Source: Spirochaetales bacterium | Lineage (GTDB): Bacteria > Spirochaetota > Spirochaetia > Treponematales > UBA12059 | Reading direction: 5' to 3' | DNA: 56,366 nt | Assembly (NCBI GenBank): GCA_016928955.1 | Contig: JAFGJV010000059.1 | Coordinates: 1 to 56,366, forward strand | Part shown: in pieces, positions 24,605 to 32,288 of the stretch | How the letters are laid out: the number at the start of each line of letters is the position of its first letter | How positions within the stretch are numbered: position 1 is the first letter of the stretch | Translations under genes and position numbers: made by a program | The notes under the pieces: generated by a model | The model's input: only the letters and a program-made list of their open reading frames with translations | Databases searched by the model: none | What the model was told of the DNA's origin: nothing

Positions 24605-25585
24605 CTAGTAGTTGGCGGCCAGATCCACCCGGTGCCGAGCGTCGCCCGAATCCAGCCACAGCGCCACGTTGTCCACCGTCTGCCTGGCGTTAAGGCCCAC
24701 AGCCTCGTGGGTGGAGCCGGCCACATGCGGAGACAGTATCACGTTGGGCAGTTCGTGGATGGGATGGCGCGACGGCGCGCCCACGGTGGACCCGGCTTTT
24801 GGATAGGTGTACCACACGTCCAGTCCGGCGCCGGCCAGCGTGCCGTCCGTGAGCGCCTGGTAGAGCGCATCCTCCACCACAACCTCTCCGCGGCCAACAT
24901 TGATAAGCCAGGCGCCCTTCATGGCGTCCAGCTCGGCCTTGCCGAGCAAGCCTCTGGTTTCGTCGGTTAGGGGCAGGGTTATGAAGACGATCTTGGCGCC
25001 GTCCACCGCCGCCCGTATGTCCGTACCCACCTCGTCAAAATACGGAGGCGGGGTTTGCCCGGACTTCCTCCGGTAGCCGACCACATGGCAATCAAAGGCC
25101 TTGAGCAGGCGCGCCAAGGCCTGGCCTATGGCCCCCACGCCCAGGACGGCGCAACGGTAACCAAAGATGGAATGCCAGAAGTCCTCCGCGCCCTTGCCCA
25201 CCCAGAATCCGTGCCAGCGCCCCTCCCGCAGGTCGTTGTGGTACTCGACGATCCTGCCAAAGCCGGCCAAGGCCAGGGCCAGAGCCCGCTCGGCCACGCT
25301 GCCCGAGTTGCCGTGGCAGTTGAACACGCTGACTCCCCGCTCCGTCAGTATGTCCGCCGGCAGGTGGTTAAGGCCCACAAAGGGCACGAACACAGCCTTG
25401 AGCTTGTCAGCCGTCCGGAAGTGTGCCGCGTCTATAGGATTGGCCACCACGGCGTCCAGCTCGGGAAACACGGCCAGGCACTCGTCCATGCCGCGCACTA
25501 TGGTCACTCCTGGATGCGACGCTTCCAGCCGGTCAATCTCGGCCTTCCACACGCCCCCCGCTGGCAGGCAAAAGCCAATGTTCAT
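24605..25585 (-). CDS. D-2-hydroxyacid dehydrogenase family protein
   Basis: NAD(P)-dependent oxidoreductase of 326 aa acting on 2-oxo/2-hydroxy acids. The start MNIGFCLPAGG has GGAGGG upstream; a longer frame runs into a terminator. The nucleotide site is AVLGVGAIGQALARLL (about 166-181). Catalytic Arg lies in NVGRGEVV and His in SPHVAG. The usual catalytic Glu, five residues after the Asp in LDVWYTYP, reads Tyr, which I believe is shared with a DVWYxYP subgroup. The exact substrate is unknown. It lies downstream of the sigma-factor gene but behind that gene's terminator. Confidence 0.8.
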   Translation of the reverse strand: MNIGFCLPAGGVWKAEIDRLEASHPGVTIVRGMDECLAVFPELDAVVANPIDAAHFRTADKLKAVFVPFVGLNHLPADILTERGVSVFNCHGNSGSVAERALALALAGFGRIVEYHNDLREGRWHGFWVGKGAEDFWHSIFGYRCAVLGVGAIGQALARLLKAFDCHVVGYRRKSGQTPPPYFDEVGTDIRAAVDGAKIVFITLPLTDETRGLLGKAELDAMKGAWLINVGRGEVVVEDALYQALTDGTLAGAGLDVWYTYPKAGSTVGAPSRHPIHELPNVILSPHVAGSTHEAVGLNARQTVDNVALWLDSGDARHRVDLAANY

Positions 25586-25629
25586 CGCGTCCCTCCTTGC
25601 CTGGGCGGCGAGTGTCGCCCGCTTCACCG

Positions 25630-25662
25630 CAAATAAAACGGGGCGCCCCGTTAGGCGCCCCG
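25630..25662 (-). terminator. Rho-independent terminator of the sigma-factor gene
   Basis: On the minus strand CGGGGCGCC (25662-25654) pairs with GGCGCCCCG (25647-25639), followed by TTTTATTT. It lies 45 bases past the sigma-factor stop. Confidence 0.85.
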
Positions 25663-25706
25663 CTCCCGTGACACAGCCCTGTCGTCGGACCAATCGGCGC
25701 GGGTGC

Positions 25707-26717
25707 CTACATCACTTCCTGGTACTCTGCCAGCTGCTGGAGCTCCTTGAGCTTCTGTATGGCCTTTTCCTGGATCTGGCGCACGCGCTCGCGGGTGATG
25801 CCGAGCAGCTTGCCGGTCTCCTCAAGGGTCAGGGGCCCCTCGCCGTTGAGGCCATAGCGCAGGGTTATGATGGTGATTTCTCGCTGGTTCAGGTTCTTGA
25901 GCACGCTGCCGAGGGTGTCCTGCAGGGTCATGCTGAACACTTCCTCAAAGGGCTCCACGGCGCTCTCGTCCTTGATGAGATCCGACAGATGGGTAACGTT
26001 GTCCTCGTCCACCGTGGTGTCCAACGACGCCGTTTCCTGGGACAGCTTCATGATCTCCTTGACCTTGCGGGGATCCATGCCAAGCTTGTCGGCCAGCTCG
26101 TCGGAATTGGGATCCCTGCCGAGTTCCTGGGTCAGCTGTTTGGCCACAAAATAGCACTTCTTGATCGTATTGAGCATGTGGATGGGTATGCGTATCACGC
26201 GCCCCTTGTCCGCCAGGCTCTTGATGATGGCCTGCCGGATCCACCAGGTGCCATAGGTGGAAAACCGGCACCCTCGGGTATAGTCGAAGCGTTCCACGGC
26301 CTCAATGAGGCCGATATTGCCCTCGTCTATGATGTCCAGGAGGGACAGGCCGCGGTGCTGGTAGTTCTTGGCTATGGACACCACCAGGCGCAGGTTGCTG
26401 GATATCATGCGGTTTTTGCACTGCAAGAGCTCGGTCTCGTGCTTGGTATGGTCGCGCTTGTACGCGTCCGAGCGGATCGATCCGCTGTCCTTGAGGTTGT
26501 CCAGGGCCGCCATGGCGTGGCGGGATTTCTGGATGCGCTCGCCCAGGTCCAGTTCCTCCTCGGCGGTCAAGAGGGGGTATCTGGATATCTGCTTGAGATA
26601 CAGGGCCAGGGGATCTGTTTCCTTGGCGGGCTTGGGTTTCTTGACCTTTTTCTGGATGATAAGCTTGGCTTTTTCCGGACGACGCTGAACTTTTTTCTCT
26701 GTAGCGCTTTCGATCAT
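25707..26717 (-). CDS. RNA polymerase sigma-70 family factor (RpoD/RpoS-like, group 2)
   Basis: Directs RNA polymerase to promoters; 336 aa. A Lys-rich head of about 32 residues precedes region 1.2 (DPLALYLKQISRYPLLTAEEE). Region 2 has NLRLVVSIAKNYQHRGLSLLD, the EGNIGLIEAVERFDY segment and the TYGTWWIRQAI promoter-melting segment. Region 3 and region 4 (LTLEETGKLLGITRERVRQIQ) follow. Region 1.1 is absent and the protein is small for a primary factor, so a second-tier or stress sigma factor is likely, though it could be the housekeeping one. GGGAG precedes the ATG. Confidence 0.9.
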   Translation of the reverse strand: MIESATEKKVQRRPEKAKLIIQKKVKKPKPAKETDPLALYLKQISRYPLLTAEEELDLGERIQKSRHAMAALDNLKDSGSIRSDAYKRDHTKHETELLQCKNRMISSNLRLVVSIAKNYQHRGLSLLDIIDEGNIGLIEAVERFDYTRGCRFSTYGTWWIRQAIIKSLADKGRVIRIPIHMLNTIKKCYFVAKQLTQELGRDPNSDELADKLGMDPRKVKEIMKLSQETASLDTTVDEDNVTHLSDLIKDESAVEPFEEVFSMTLQDTLGSVLKNLNQREITIITLRYGLNGEGPLTLEETGKLLGITRERVRQIQEKAIQKLKELQQLAEYQEVM

Positions 26718-26797
26718 ACGAGCTCCCTTAAGGGGCGCAGGGCCCGGCCACGTTACCGTTCGTATGGCGACAGCTCCATACCTGACACGCCGTGTGA

Positions 26798-26825
26798 ATT
26801 GTACTCAGATTTTTACTAAAATCAA
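26798..26825 (-). promoter_or_regulatory. Promoter of the sigma-factor gene
   Basis: On the minus strand, TTGATT (26825-26820), a 16-base spacer and TACAAT (26803-26798), in an AT-rich pocket. The leader is about 75 bases. Just upstream (about 26836-26863) lies an imperfect 11-bp dyad, CAAATTCGTCG / CGATGAATTTG, around AAAAAA, which could be an operator or a weak terminator of the LysM gene. Confidence 0.65.
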
Positions 26826-26927
26826 ATCTTTTCCGCCAAATTCGTCGAAAAAACGATGAATTTGCGCGTTATTCACACAATAATGAACAGAAATTCAAGA
26901 ACCCCGCCCAAGCACGGCAAAAACAGG

Positions 26928-27710
26928 TCAATCCCTGGGAGCTTTTGCCGGATCGAGCGACTCGGCGCCCTTGAACACAAAGAAATATACCGATGCCCCG
27001 CCCTGCCCGTCTGGAGCGGCTGTACCCACCACCACGCCCTTTCTCACGGTGTCGCCTACCTTGACGGACAGTTCGTCCGCTCCGCCGTATACATACACCA
27101 GGCCGTCCGGCGCCTGGACAAAGGCCACCTTGCCGAAACCGCCCCTGAAGGGACCTGCGGATATCACCGTGCCCGCACGGATCGCGCTTATCTGGGCGCC
27201 CGGCTTTACGGCTATGGCCGCTCCCCTAATCTTGCCCTGCAGATAGGACAGCTCGCCCTGGGCTGGCCATTGGCCGGCGGCCGCTTTTTGCGCCACGGCC
27301 GGCACGCTGGGTGCAACGGGGGCAGCGGGCTGGGTATCGGACGCCTGGGAAGCCACCAGAAGTTTCTGGCCCGGCTGTATGACGTCACTTTTTAGCTTGT
27401 TGGCCAGCTTGAGCTGGTCCACGCTCATGCCAAAGCGCTTGGCTATGGAATAGAGGGTGTCGCCGGGCTGCACCGTGTAGCTGACAAGAGCCGTGGCCCC
27501 CGGGATCTCCAGCCGGGTCCCTGGCATGACCTTGGCGGGATCCTTGATGCCGTTGAGCGCTATGAGTTCGTCCAGCTTGACGTCATAGCGTCGGGCGATG
27601 GCATACAGCGTCTCGCCCTTGGCCACCACATGGAACGTGGGGTCGGCCGCCAGGGCCGGGAAGAGGGCAAGTATGAGTAGTAGGCTGAGGGCGAGTCGTT
27701 TCCCGGTCAT
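26928..27710 (-). CDS. LysM protein with degenerate LytM/M23 domain
   Basis: An exported cell-wall protein of 260 aa. The signal peptide ends around AALAADP (residue 21). Two LysM repeats follow: VVAKGETLYAIARRYDVKLD (about 28) and YTVQPGDTLYSIAKRFGMSV (about 78), each of the peptidoglycan-binding type. The last 110 residues have the M23 fold pattern, with GFGKVAFVQ and VKVGDTVRKGVVVG. The zinc ligands are missing: no HxxxD, and YFFVFK stands where HxH is expected. It therefore resembles inactive LytM activators such as NlpD/EnvC rather than a working endopeptidase. Confidence 0.8.
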   Translation of the reverse strand: MTGKRLALSLLLILALFPALAADPTFHVVAKGETLYAIARRYDVKLDELIALNGIKDPAKVMPGTRLEIPGATALVSYTVQPGDTLYSIAKRFGMSVDQLKLANKLKSDVIQPGQKLLVASQASDTQPAAPVAPSVPAVAQKAAAGQWPAQGELSYLQGKIRGAAIAVKPGAQISAIRAGTVISAGPFRGGFGKVAFVQAPDGLVYVYGGADELSVKVGDTVRKGVVVGTAAPDGQGGASVYFFVFKGAESLDPAKAPRD

Positions 27711-27794
27711 TCTACTTCATCATCGGGCGGGACGCAGCGCTCCTTGAGAGCCTCCGGCCCAAGACAAGAGCTTGCGGCGGGCGAGCGTGGCTGA

Positions 27795-28643
27795 TCAGGG
27801 ATCCTGCCGCTTGCCTGCCGGTCCGGAGCCGTCAAACAGCCAGGTGCCAGCGTCGTCTATCAGCCTGGACAACAGCACGATATGCACCTCTCCCTTGGCC
27901 CGTTCCGTTTCCCTGGCCCAGGTGGCGGGCGTGTAGCGGGCCGCCAGGGCTGCTTTGCGGGCCTGGGCCAAGCCCGACAGCCGCTCCCGCTCGCTCCCCG
28001 AGGCTCCGGCGGCGCAGAGCGAGCCCAAGAGATAGGCTGACAGCAGGGAAAGGACGCGGTCTTTGGCGCCCAGCAGGGCCTCCAGGGCTGGCGCAGCGTC
28101 CTGGGTGCGCTTGAGGAGGACCAGACTGAACGCGTGGTAGAACGACAGCCACGAGGCGTTGTCCCCGCCGGCATGTCCCTCCAGCGACGCTATAAAACGC
28201 TCAGCGCCCTCGTGATCCTGACCCAGGAGCCTGGCCGCGGCAAAGGCCACGGCGTCGCGGCGCACCGCCGCAGGCTTGTTGGCAGACAGCTCGTTCTCAA
28301 GCCTCTTGACCGCGGCCAAATCCGACCTGAGGAGCGACGCGTTGATGAACAGCCGCACGTAACGCCGGTTGTAGCGGCCCTTCTTGAAAATCCTGTCGTC
28401 CAGCCAGGCCGCCAGGGCAGCCCAGTCCTCCGACTCAACCAGGGCAAACAACTTCCAGTTTGACAGGAAAAAAGCGTTGAACGCCGCCAGCACGACCAGG
28501 AAGAAGGCTCCCAGCGGCCAGTTTTGAGCCCACACCGCTCCCAGGTACTCGCCGTCCAGAAGGAACAAGGGCATCAAAAAAATGAATGAAAACGAGAAGA
28601 TAAGCGTTATATTGAAAAGAAAGAAAATAGCCTTAAACTTCAT
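27795..28643 (-). CDS. Membrane protein of unknown function with helical-repeat region
   Basis: A 282-aa protein. The start is placed at MKFKAIFF, with GGAG upstream; a frame from 28658 adds five residues. Two hydrophobic helices lie at about residues 5-25 and 41-60. The rest is an Ala/Leu-rich soluble region of paired helices reminiscent of TPR or related repeats, with alternating small and large residues. I do not recognise a family. It sits downstream of a shared intergenic region and ahead of the LysM gene on the same strand. Confidence 0.6.
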   Translation of the reverse strand: MKFKAIFFLFNITLIFSFSFIFLMPLFLLDGEYLGAVWAQNWPLGAFFLVVLAAFNAFFLSNWKLFALVESEDWAALAAWLDDRIFKKGRYNRRYVRLFINASLLRSDLAAVKRLENELSANKPAAVRRDAVAFAAARLLGQDHEGAERFIASLEGHAGGDNASWLSFYHAFSLVLLKRTQDAAPALEALLGAKDRVLSLLSAYLLGSLCAAGASGSERERLSGLAQARKAALAARYTPATWARETERAKGEVHIVLLSRLIDDAGTWLFDGSGPAGKRQDP

Positions 28644-28753
28644 GTCGCTCCGTCCCAATAATAGAGATGAGGATGCGCGTGAAACGTGCCCGGTTCCCCT
28701 GGCCGCTCACAACGGCACGGACGCGTTGTACGGGGGCGGCCGGGGCCGCGATT

Positions 28754-28763
28754 GCGCGCAAGC
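28754..28763. promoter_or_regulatory. Palindrome in the divergent intergenic region
   Basis: TTGCGCGCAA is a perfect 10-base palindrome about 25-35 bases before the HD-GYP start and between two divergent genes. It could be a regulator site, or chance in GC-rich DNA. Confidence 0.25.
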
Positions 28764-28788
28764 ATAAAGTATACCCAGAGAGGGGTCA

Positions 28789-29955
28789 ATGGGCATGAAC
28801 AACGTAGCGCTCAAGGACCTGGGACCGGACACGTTTTTTGACGCGCCCGTGTTCCTGGACGAATCCTATATCCTGCTCACGCCGGAAACGCCGGTTACAT
28901 CCACCCTGGTCAACCATTTGGCCGAGTGGGAATTCCGCCAGGTCCAGACCGAGGGAACGGCCGGGGGCGCCCCGGCGGACGCCGGAGACTCGGGAGGCGA
29001 CGACGAGGCCGAGGAGGCCAAGCCGGTCACCAGCCAGTCGGCGGACGACAAGGAAAACCTGGGCAAGGTGTCCCAGTTCTACGAGCAGTTCCTCAAGTAC
29101 GTGGAAGCGGTGTACACGCGCTACGTGACCAAGAACGAGATCATCCTGAAGGAGCTGTCGGACAGGGTAAAGACCCTGTGCGACGTGATTGCGGAAAACA
29201 AGCGCTACATGCTCAGGATACTGAGCGCCAGCGCCGCGTCGTCCAACTACCTGGTCAACCACTCGGTACGGTCCACCATCCTGGCCATCGTGCTCGGCAG
29301 CAACCTGAAGCTTCCCCCGCACCGGCTCATAGAGCTGGGCGTGTCCTGCGTGCTCCACGAGATAGGCATGGTCCGCCTGCCACCCCAGCTGTACATGGCC
29401 GGCCGTGCCCTGACCCCGGCGGAGCGCAAGTCCATCACAGCCCACCCCATCCTGGGCTACAACATTCTCAAGGACAAAAAATTCCCGCTGGCCATCAGCC
29501 TGGTGGCCCTGGAGCATCACGAGCGGATGAACGGCACGGGGTACCCGCGCGCCTTAAGCGGCGACAAGATATCCCTGTACGCCCGCATCGTGGCGGTGGC
29601 CTGCTCCTACGACGCGGTAACCGCGGCCCGTCCCTTCAGGGAGGCCCGCGAGGGCTACGAGGGCATGGTCGACCTGCTCAAGAACGACGGCAAGCAATAC
29701 GACGACACCGTGATCCGCTCACTGGTGTACTCCCTGTCGATCTACCCCATCGGCTCCTATGTCCTTCTTACCAACGGCAAAAGCGGCCAGGTCATAGACG
29801 TCAACCCGGACAATCCCCGCTACCCGGTGGTGCTGGTCCTGGGCTCGCGCACGCCGGACGGCAAGGAGACCATCATCCAGACAGCCGAGCAGGGCGTGCG
29901 CATACTCAGGCCCATGACCCACCAGGAGGCCGAGGGTCAGCGCACGGAGGGCTGA
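28789..29955 (+). CDS. HD-GYP domain protein with altered metal ligands
   Basis: Resembles cyclic-di-GMP phosphodiesterases; 388 aa. The N-terminal 130 residues include a low-complexity acidic Gly/Ala stretch. The HD-GYP domain (about 150-320) has HHERMNGTGYP, the HP of AHPILGYNIL and the substrate Arg of TAARPFR. The normal HDIGK reads LHEIGM, and the downstream D of AVADxxDA is Cys (AVACSYDA). With two metal-site changes, activity could be weak or lost and the domain may only bind the nucleotide. The start at 28789 or 28795 follows AGAGGGG. PPi-phosphofructokinase lies 140 bases downstream. Confidence 0.82.
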   Translation: MGMNNVALKDLGPDTFFDAPVFLDESYILLTPETPVTSTLVNHLAEWEFRQVQTEGTAGGAPADAGDSGGDDEAEEAKPVTSQSADDKENLGKVSQFYEQFLKYVEAVYTRYVTKNEIILKELSDRVKTLCDVIAENKRYMLRILSASAASSNYLVNHSVRSTILAIVLGSNLKLPPHRLIELGVSCVLHEIGMVRLPPQLYMAGRALTPAERKSITAHPILGYNILKDKKFPLAISLVALEHHERMNGTGYPRALSGDKISLYARIVAVACSYDAVTAARPFREAREGYEGMVDLLKNDGKQYDDTVIRSLVYSLSIYPIGSYVLLTNGKSGQVIDVNPDNPRYPVVLVLGSRTPDGKETIIQTAEQGVRILRPMTHQEAEGQRTEG

Positions 29956-30094
29956 CGGCCAAGGCGGCGGATTCGTGCGCCGGCGTTCTTGCCCAGTAAA
30001 GCCGTTTTTGGGTACGCTCATGACCTGGAGGCAGGCCGGCCAAACACGGCGCAGCCTCCGATAGCATAGCGCACCCGCGCCCAAGGAGCCCGCC

Positions 30095-31762
30095 ATGGAC
30101 CTATCCCCCTTGCAGACCGCCCGTTACGCGTACAAACCCAAGCTGCCGGCCGCCCTGTCCGGTCGTCCGGAGGACATACAGGTGGAGCTCGGCCAGCCCA
30201 CGGAAGCCGTTGACGACCGCCAAGCCCTCAAGGCCGTGTTTCCGCTCAGCTACGGCAAACCCCTGGCCTCGCTCAAGCGCGGCTCCCAGCCCGGGATGAA
30301 GCGCACGCTGACCATGGGCGTCATCCTGTCCGGCGGCCAGGCCCCCGGCGGCCACAATGTCATAGCGGGCATCTTTGACGGGCTCAAGGCTGGATCGCCG
30401 GAATCCAGGCTCCTGGGCTTCAAGGGCGGCCCCGGAGGTCTCACGGACAACAAGTTCGTGGAGCTGGACGCGGCCACCATAGACGCGTACCGGAACACCG
30501 GCGGCTTTGACATGATAGGCTCGGGCCGCACCAAGATAGAGACCCCTGAGCAGTTCGCGGCGGCCGCCAGCGTGGCCAAAAGCCACGGTCTGGACGCCCT
30601 GGTGGTGGTCGGTGGGGACGACTCCAATACAAACGCCGCCCTCCTGGCCGAGTACTTCCTCAAGGAGAAGGTGCCCTGTTCGGTGCTGGGCGTGCCCAAG
30701 ACCATAGACGGCGACCTCAAGAACGACCACATAGAGGCCAGCTTCGGCTTTGACACGGCCACCAAGACTTACTCCGAACTCGTCGGCAACATCGAGCGCG
30801 ACGCGGCCAGCGCCCGCAAGTACTGGCACTTCATCAAGCTGATGGGACGCTCGGCCAGCCACATAGCCCTGGAATGCGCCCTGGCCACCGGTCCCAACGT
30901 GGCGCTGATATCCGAGGAAGTTGAAGCCCGCGGCCTGACCCTGGCCCAGCTTTGCGACGAAATCTGCGACTCCATCCGGGCGCGCGCCGCCAAGGGCATG
31001 AACTTTGGCGTGGTGCTTGTGCCCGAAGGCCTGATCGAGTTCATACCCGAGTTCAAGATCCTGATATCCGAGCTCAACGACCTGTTGGCCGCCCATGAGG
31101 CCGAGTTCAAGGCCCTGGCCGACGACGGCGCGCGCGTTGGCTTTGTGGCGTCCGCCCTCAAGGCGTCGTCAGGAACCTTGTACAAGGGCCTTCCGCAGGA
31201 TATACAGCGCCAGCTCATCATGGACCGCGACCCGCACGGCAACGTACAGGTGTCGCGCATAGAAACCGAGAAGCTCCTCATAGCCCTGGTGGAAAAGCGC
31301 CTGGCCGCGCTCAAGGCCCAAGGCTCGTACTCGGGATCGTTCAGCGCGCTGGCCCACTTCTTTGGCTACGAGGGTCGCTGCGCCTTCCCGTCCAACTTTG
31401 ACGCGGATTACTGCTACTCCCTTGGCTACACGGCCTGGGCCCTGGCGGCGGCTGGCCTTACGGGCTACCTGTCCAGCGTGCGCAACCTGGCCAGTCCGGC
31501 GGCGGAGTGGCAGGCCGGCGGCGTGCCGTTGACCATGATGATGAACATGGAGAAGCGCCACGGCAAGGAAAAACCGGTCATTCGCAAGGCCCTGGTCGAG
31601 CTGGACGGCGCGCCCTTCAAGGCCTTTGCCGCCAAACGCGCGGCCTGGGCCGTGGACAGCGCGTACCGCTTCCCGGGCGCCATCCAGTATTACGGTCCCC
31701 CCGAGGTGTGCGACCGCCCCACTGAGACCCTGATCCTGGAATCCGCCGCGAGGGAGCGGTAA
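30095..31762 (+). CDS. pfp: Pyrophosphate--fructose-6-phosphate 1-phosphotransferase (long type)
   Basis: Glycolytic enzyme interconverting fructose-6-phosphate and fructose-1,6-bisphosphate with pyrophosphate instead of ATP. The 555-aa length and extra N-terminal 70 residues match the long plant/spirochaete type. Near residue 174 the motif [16 protein letters not shown] has Asp at the position that selects pyrophosphate. [10 protein letters not shown] (about 200) and [14 protein letters not shown] follow. AAGGAG sits six bases before the ATG. The next gene starts seven bases after its stop. Confidence 0.93.
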   Translation: MDLSPLQTARYAYKPKLPAALSGRPEDIQVELGQPTEAVDDRQALKAVFPLSYGKPLASLKRGSQPGMKRTLTMGVILSGGQAPGGHNVIAGIFDGLKAGSPESRLLGFKGGPGGLTDNKFVELDAATIDAYRNTGGFDMIGSGRTKIETPEQFAAAASVAKSHGLDALVVVGGDDSNTNAALLAEYFLKEKVPCSVLGVPKTIDGDLKNDHIEASFGFDTATKTYSELVGNIERDAASARKYWHFIKLMGRSASHIALECALATGPNVALISEEVEARGLTLAQLCDEICDSIRARAAKGMNFGVVLVPEGLIEFIPEFKILISELNDLLAAHEAEFKALADDGARVGFVASALKASSGTLYKGLPQDIQRQLIMDRDPHGNVQVSRIETEKLLIALVEKRLAALKAQGSYSGSFSALAHFFGYEGRCAFPSNFDADYCYSLGYTAWALAAAGLTGYLSSVRNLASPAAEWQAGGVPLTMMMNMEKRHGKEKPVIRKALVELDGAPFKAFAAKRAAWAVDSAYRFPGAIQYYGPPEVCDRPTETLILESAARER

Positions 31763-31769
31763 AAGGACC

Positions 31770-32183
31770 ATGAGCGACCAGGAAGGCTCGCGGGGACCCA
31801 TGCTGTTTTACACGCCCCAGGTGATAGACCACTTTACCAATCCGCGCAACGTCGGCGAGCTGGCGCCGGAGGACACCGACGGCTACGCATGCATAGGCGA
31901 CCCGGGCTGCGGCGACGAGATGAAGCTGTGGATCCAGGTGCGTGACGGCCGGATACAGAGGATAGCCTTCAAGTCATACGGGTGCCCGGGCGCCATATCG
32001 ACCAGCAGCATGCTGACCGAGCTGGCCAGCGGCCTGAGCGTGGAGGCTGCGTCCAGGATCACGGACGACGACGTGGTCAACGCCCTTGGCGGCATCCCGG
32101 AAAACAAAAAGCACTGCTCCCTGCTCGGGGTACAGGCCCTTCAGGCGGCGCTCGCGTCGTACCACGACAAGCGGCAGGAATAA
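31770..32183 (+). CDS. IscU/NifU-type iron-sulfur cluster assembly scaffold
   Basis: A 137-aa scaffold on which iron-sulfur clusters are built. Three conserved Cys regions are intact: GDPGCGDEMKL, YGCPGAIST and NKKHCSLLG. The start has AAGGA upstream; a shorter start at MLFYTPQ is possible. There is no cysteine desulfurase, HscA/B or ferredoxin gene beside it, which is unusual. It is probably co-transcribed with the phosphofructokinase gene. Confidence 0.88.
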   Translation: MSDQEGSRGPMLFYTPQVIDHFTNPRNVGELAPEDTDGYACIGDPGCGDEMKLWIQVRDGRIQRIAFKSYGCPGAISTSSMLTELASGLSVEAASRITDDDVVNALGGIPENKKHCSLLGVQALQAALASYHDKRQE

Positions 32184-32227
32184 AAAAACCGCCCTGGGCA
32201 AAACCTATCACGGTTTCCCGGGGCGGT
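32182..32227 (-). terminator. Rho-independent terminator of the CoA-disulfide reductase gene
   Basis: On the minus strand ACCGCCCCGGG (32227-32217) pairs with CCCAGGGCGGT (32198-32188, one wobble) and runs into TTTTTTTA. The stop codon of the convergent scaffold gene lies within the T-run. A second GC hairpin follows around 32232-32262. Confidence 0.8.
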
Positions 32228-32288
32228 AGCGCCGCGGGCGGGCGCCTGAGGGGCCCGCCCGTCCATCATTCAATCTACCAAGGCTTGA

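Noticed and set aside
29956-30094. Terminator between the HD-GYP and phosphofructokinase genes
   Set aside because: Short GC arms (GGAGGC / GCCTCC) exist around 30028-30061 but without a T-run, so read-through is as likely.
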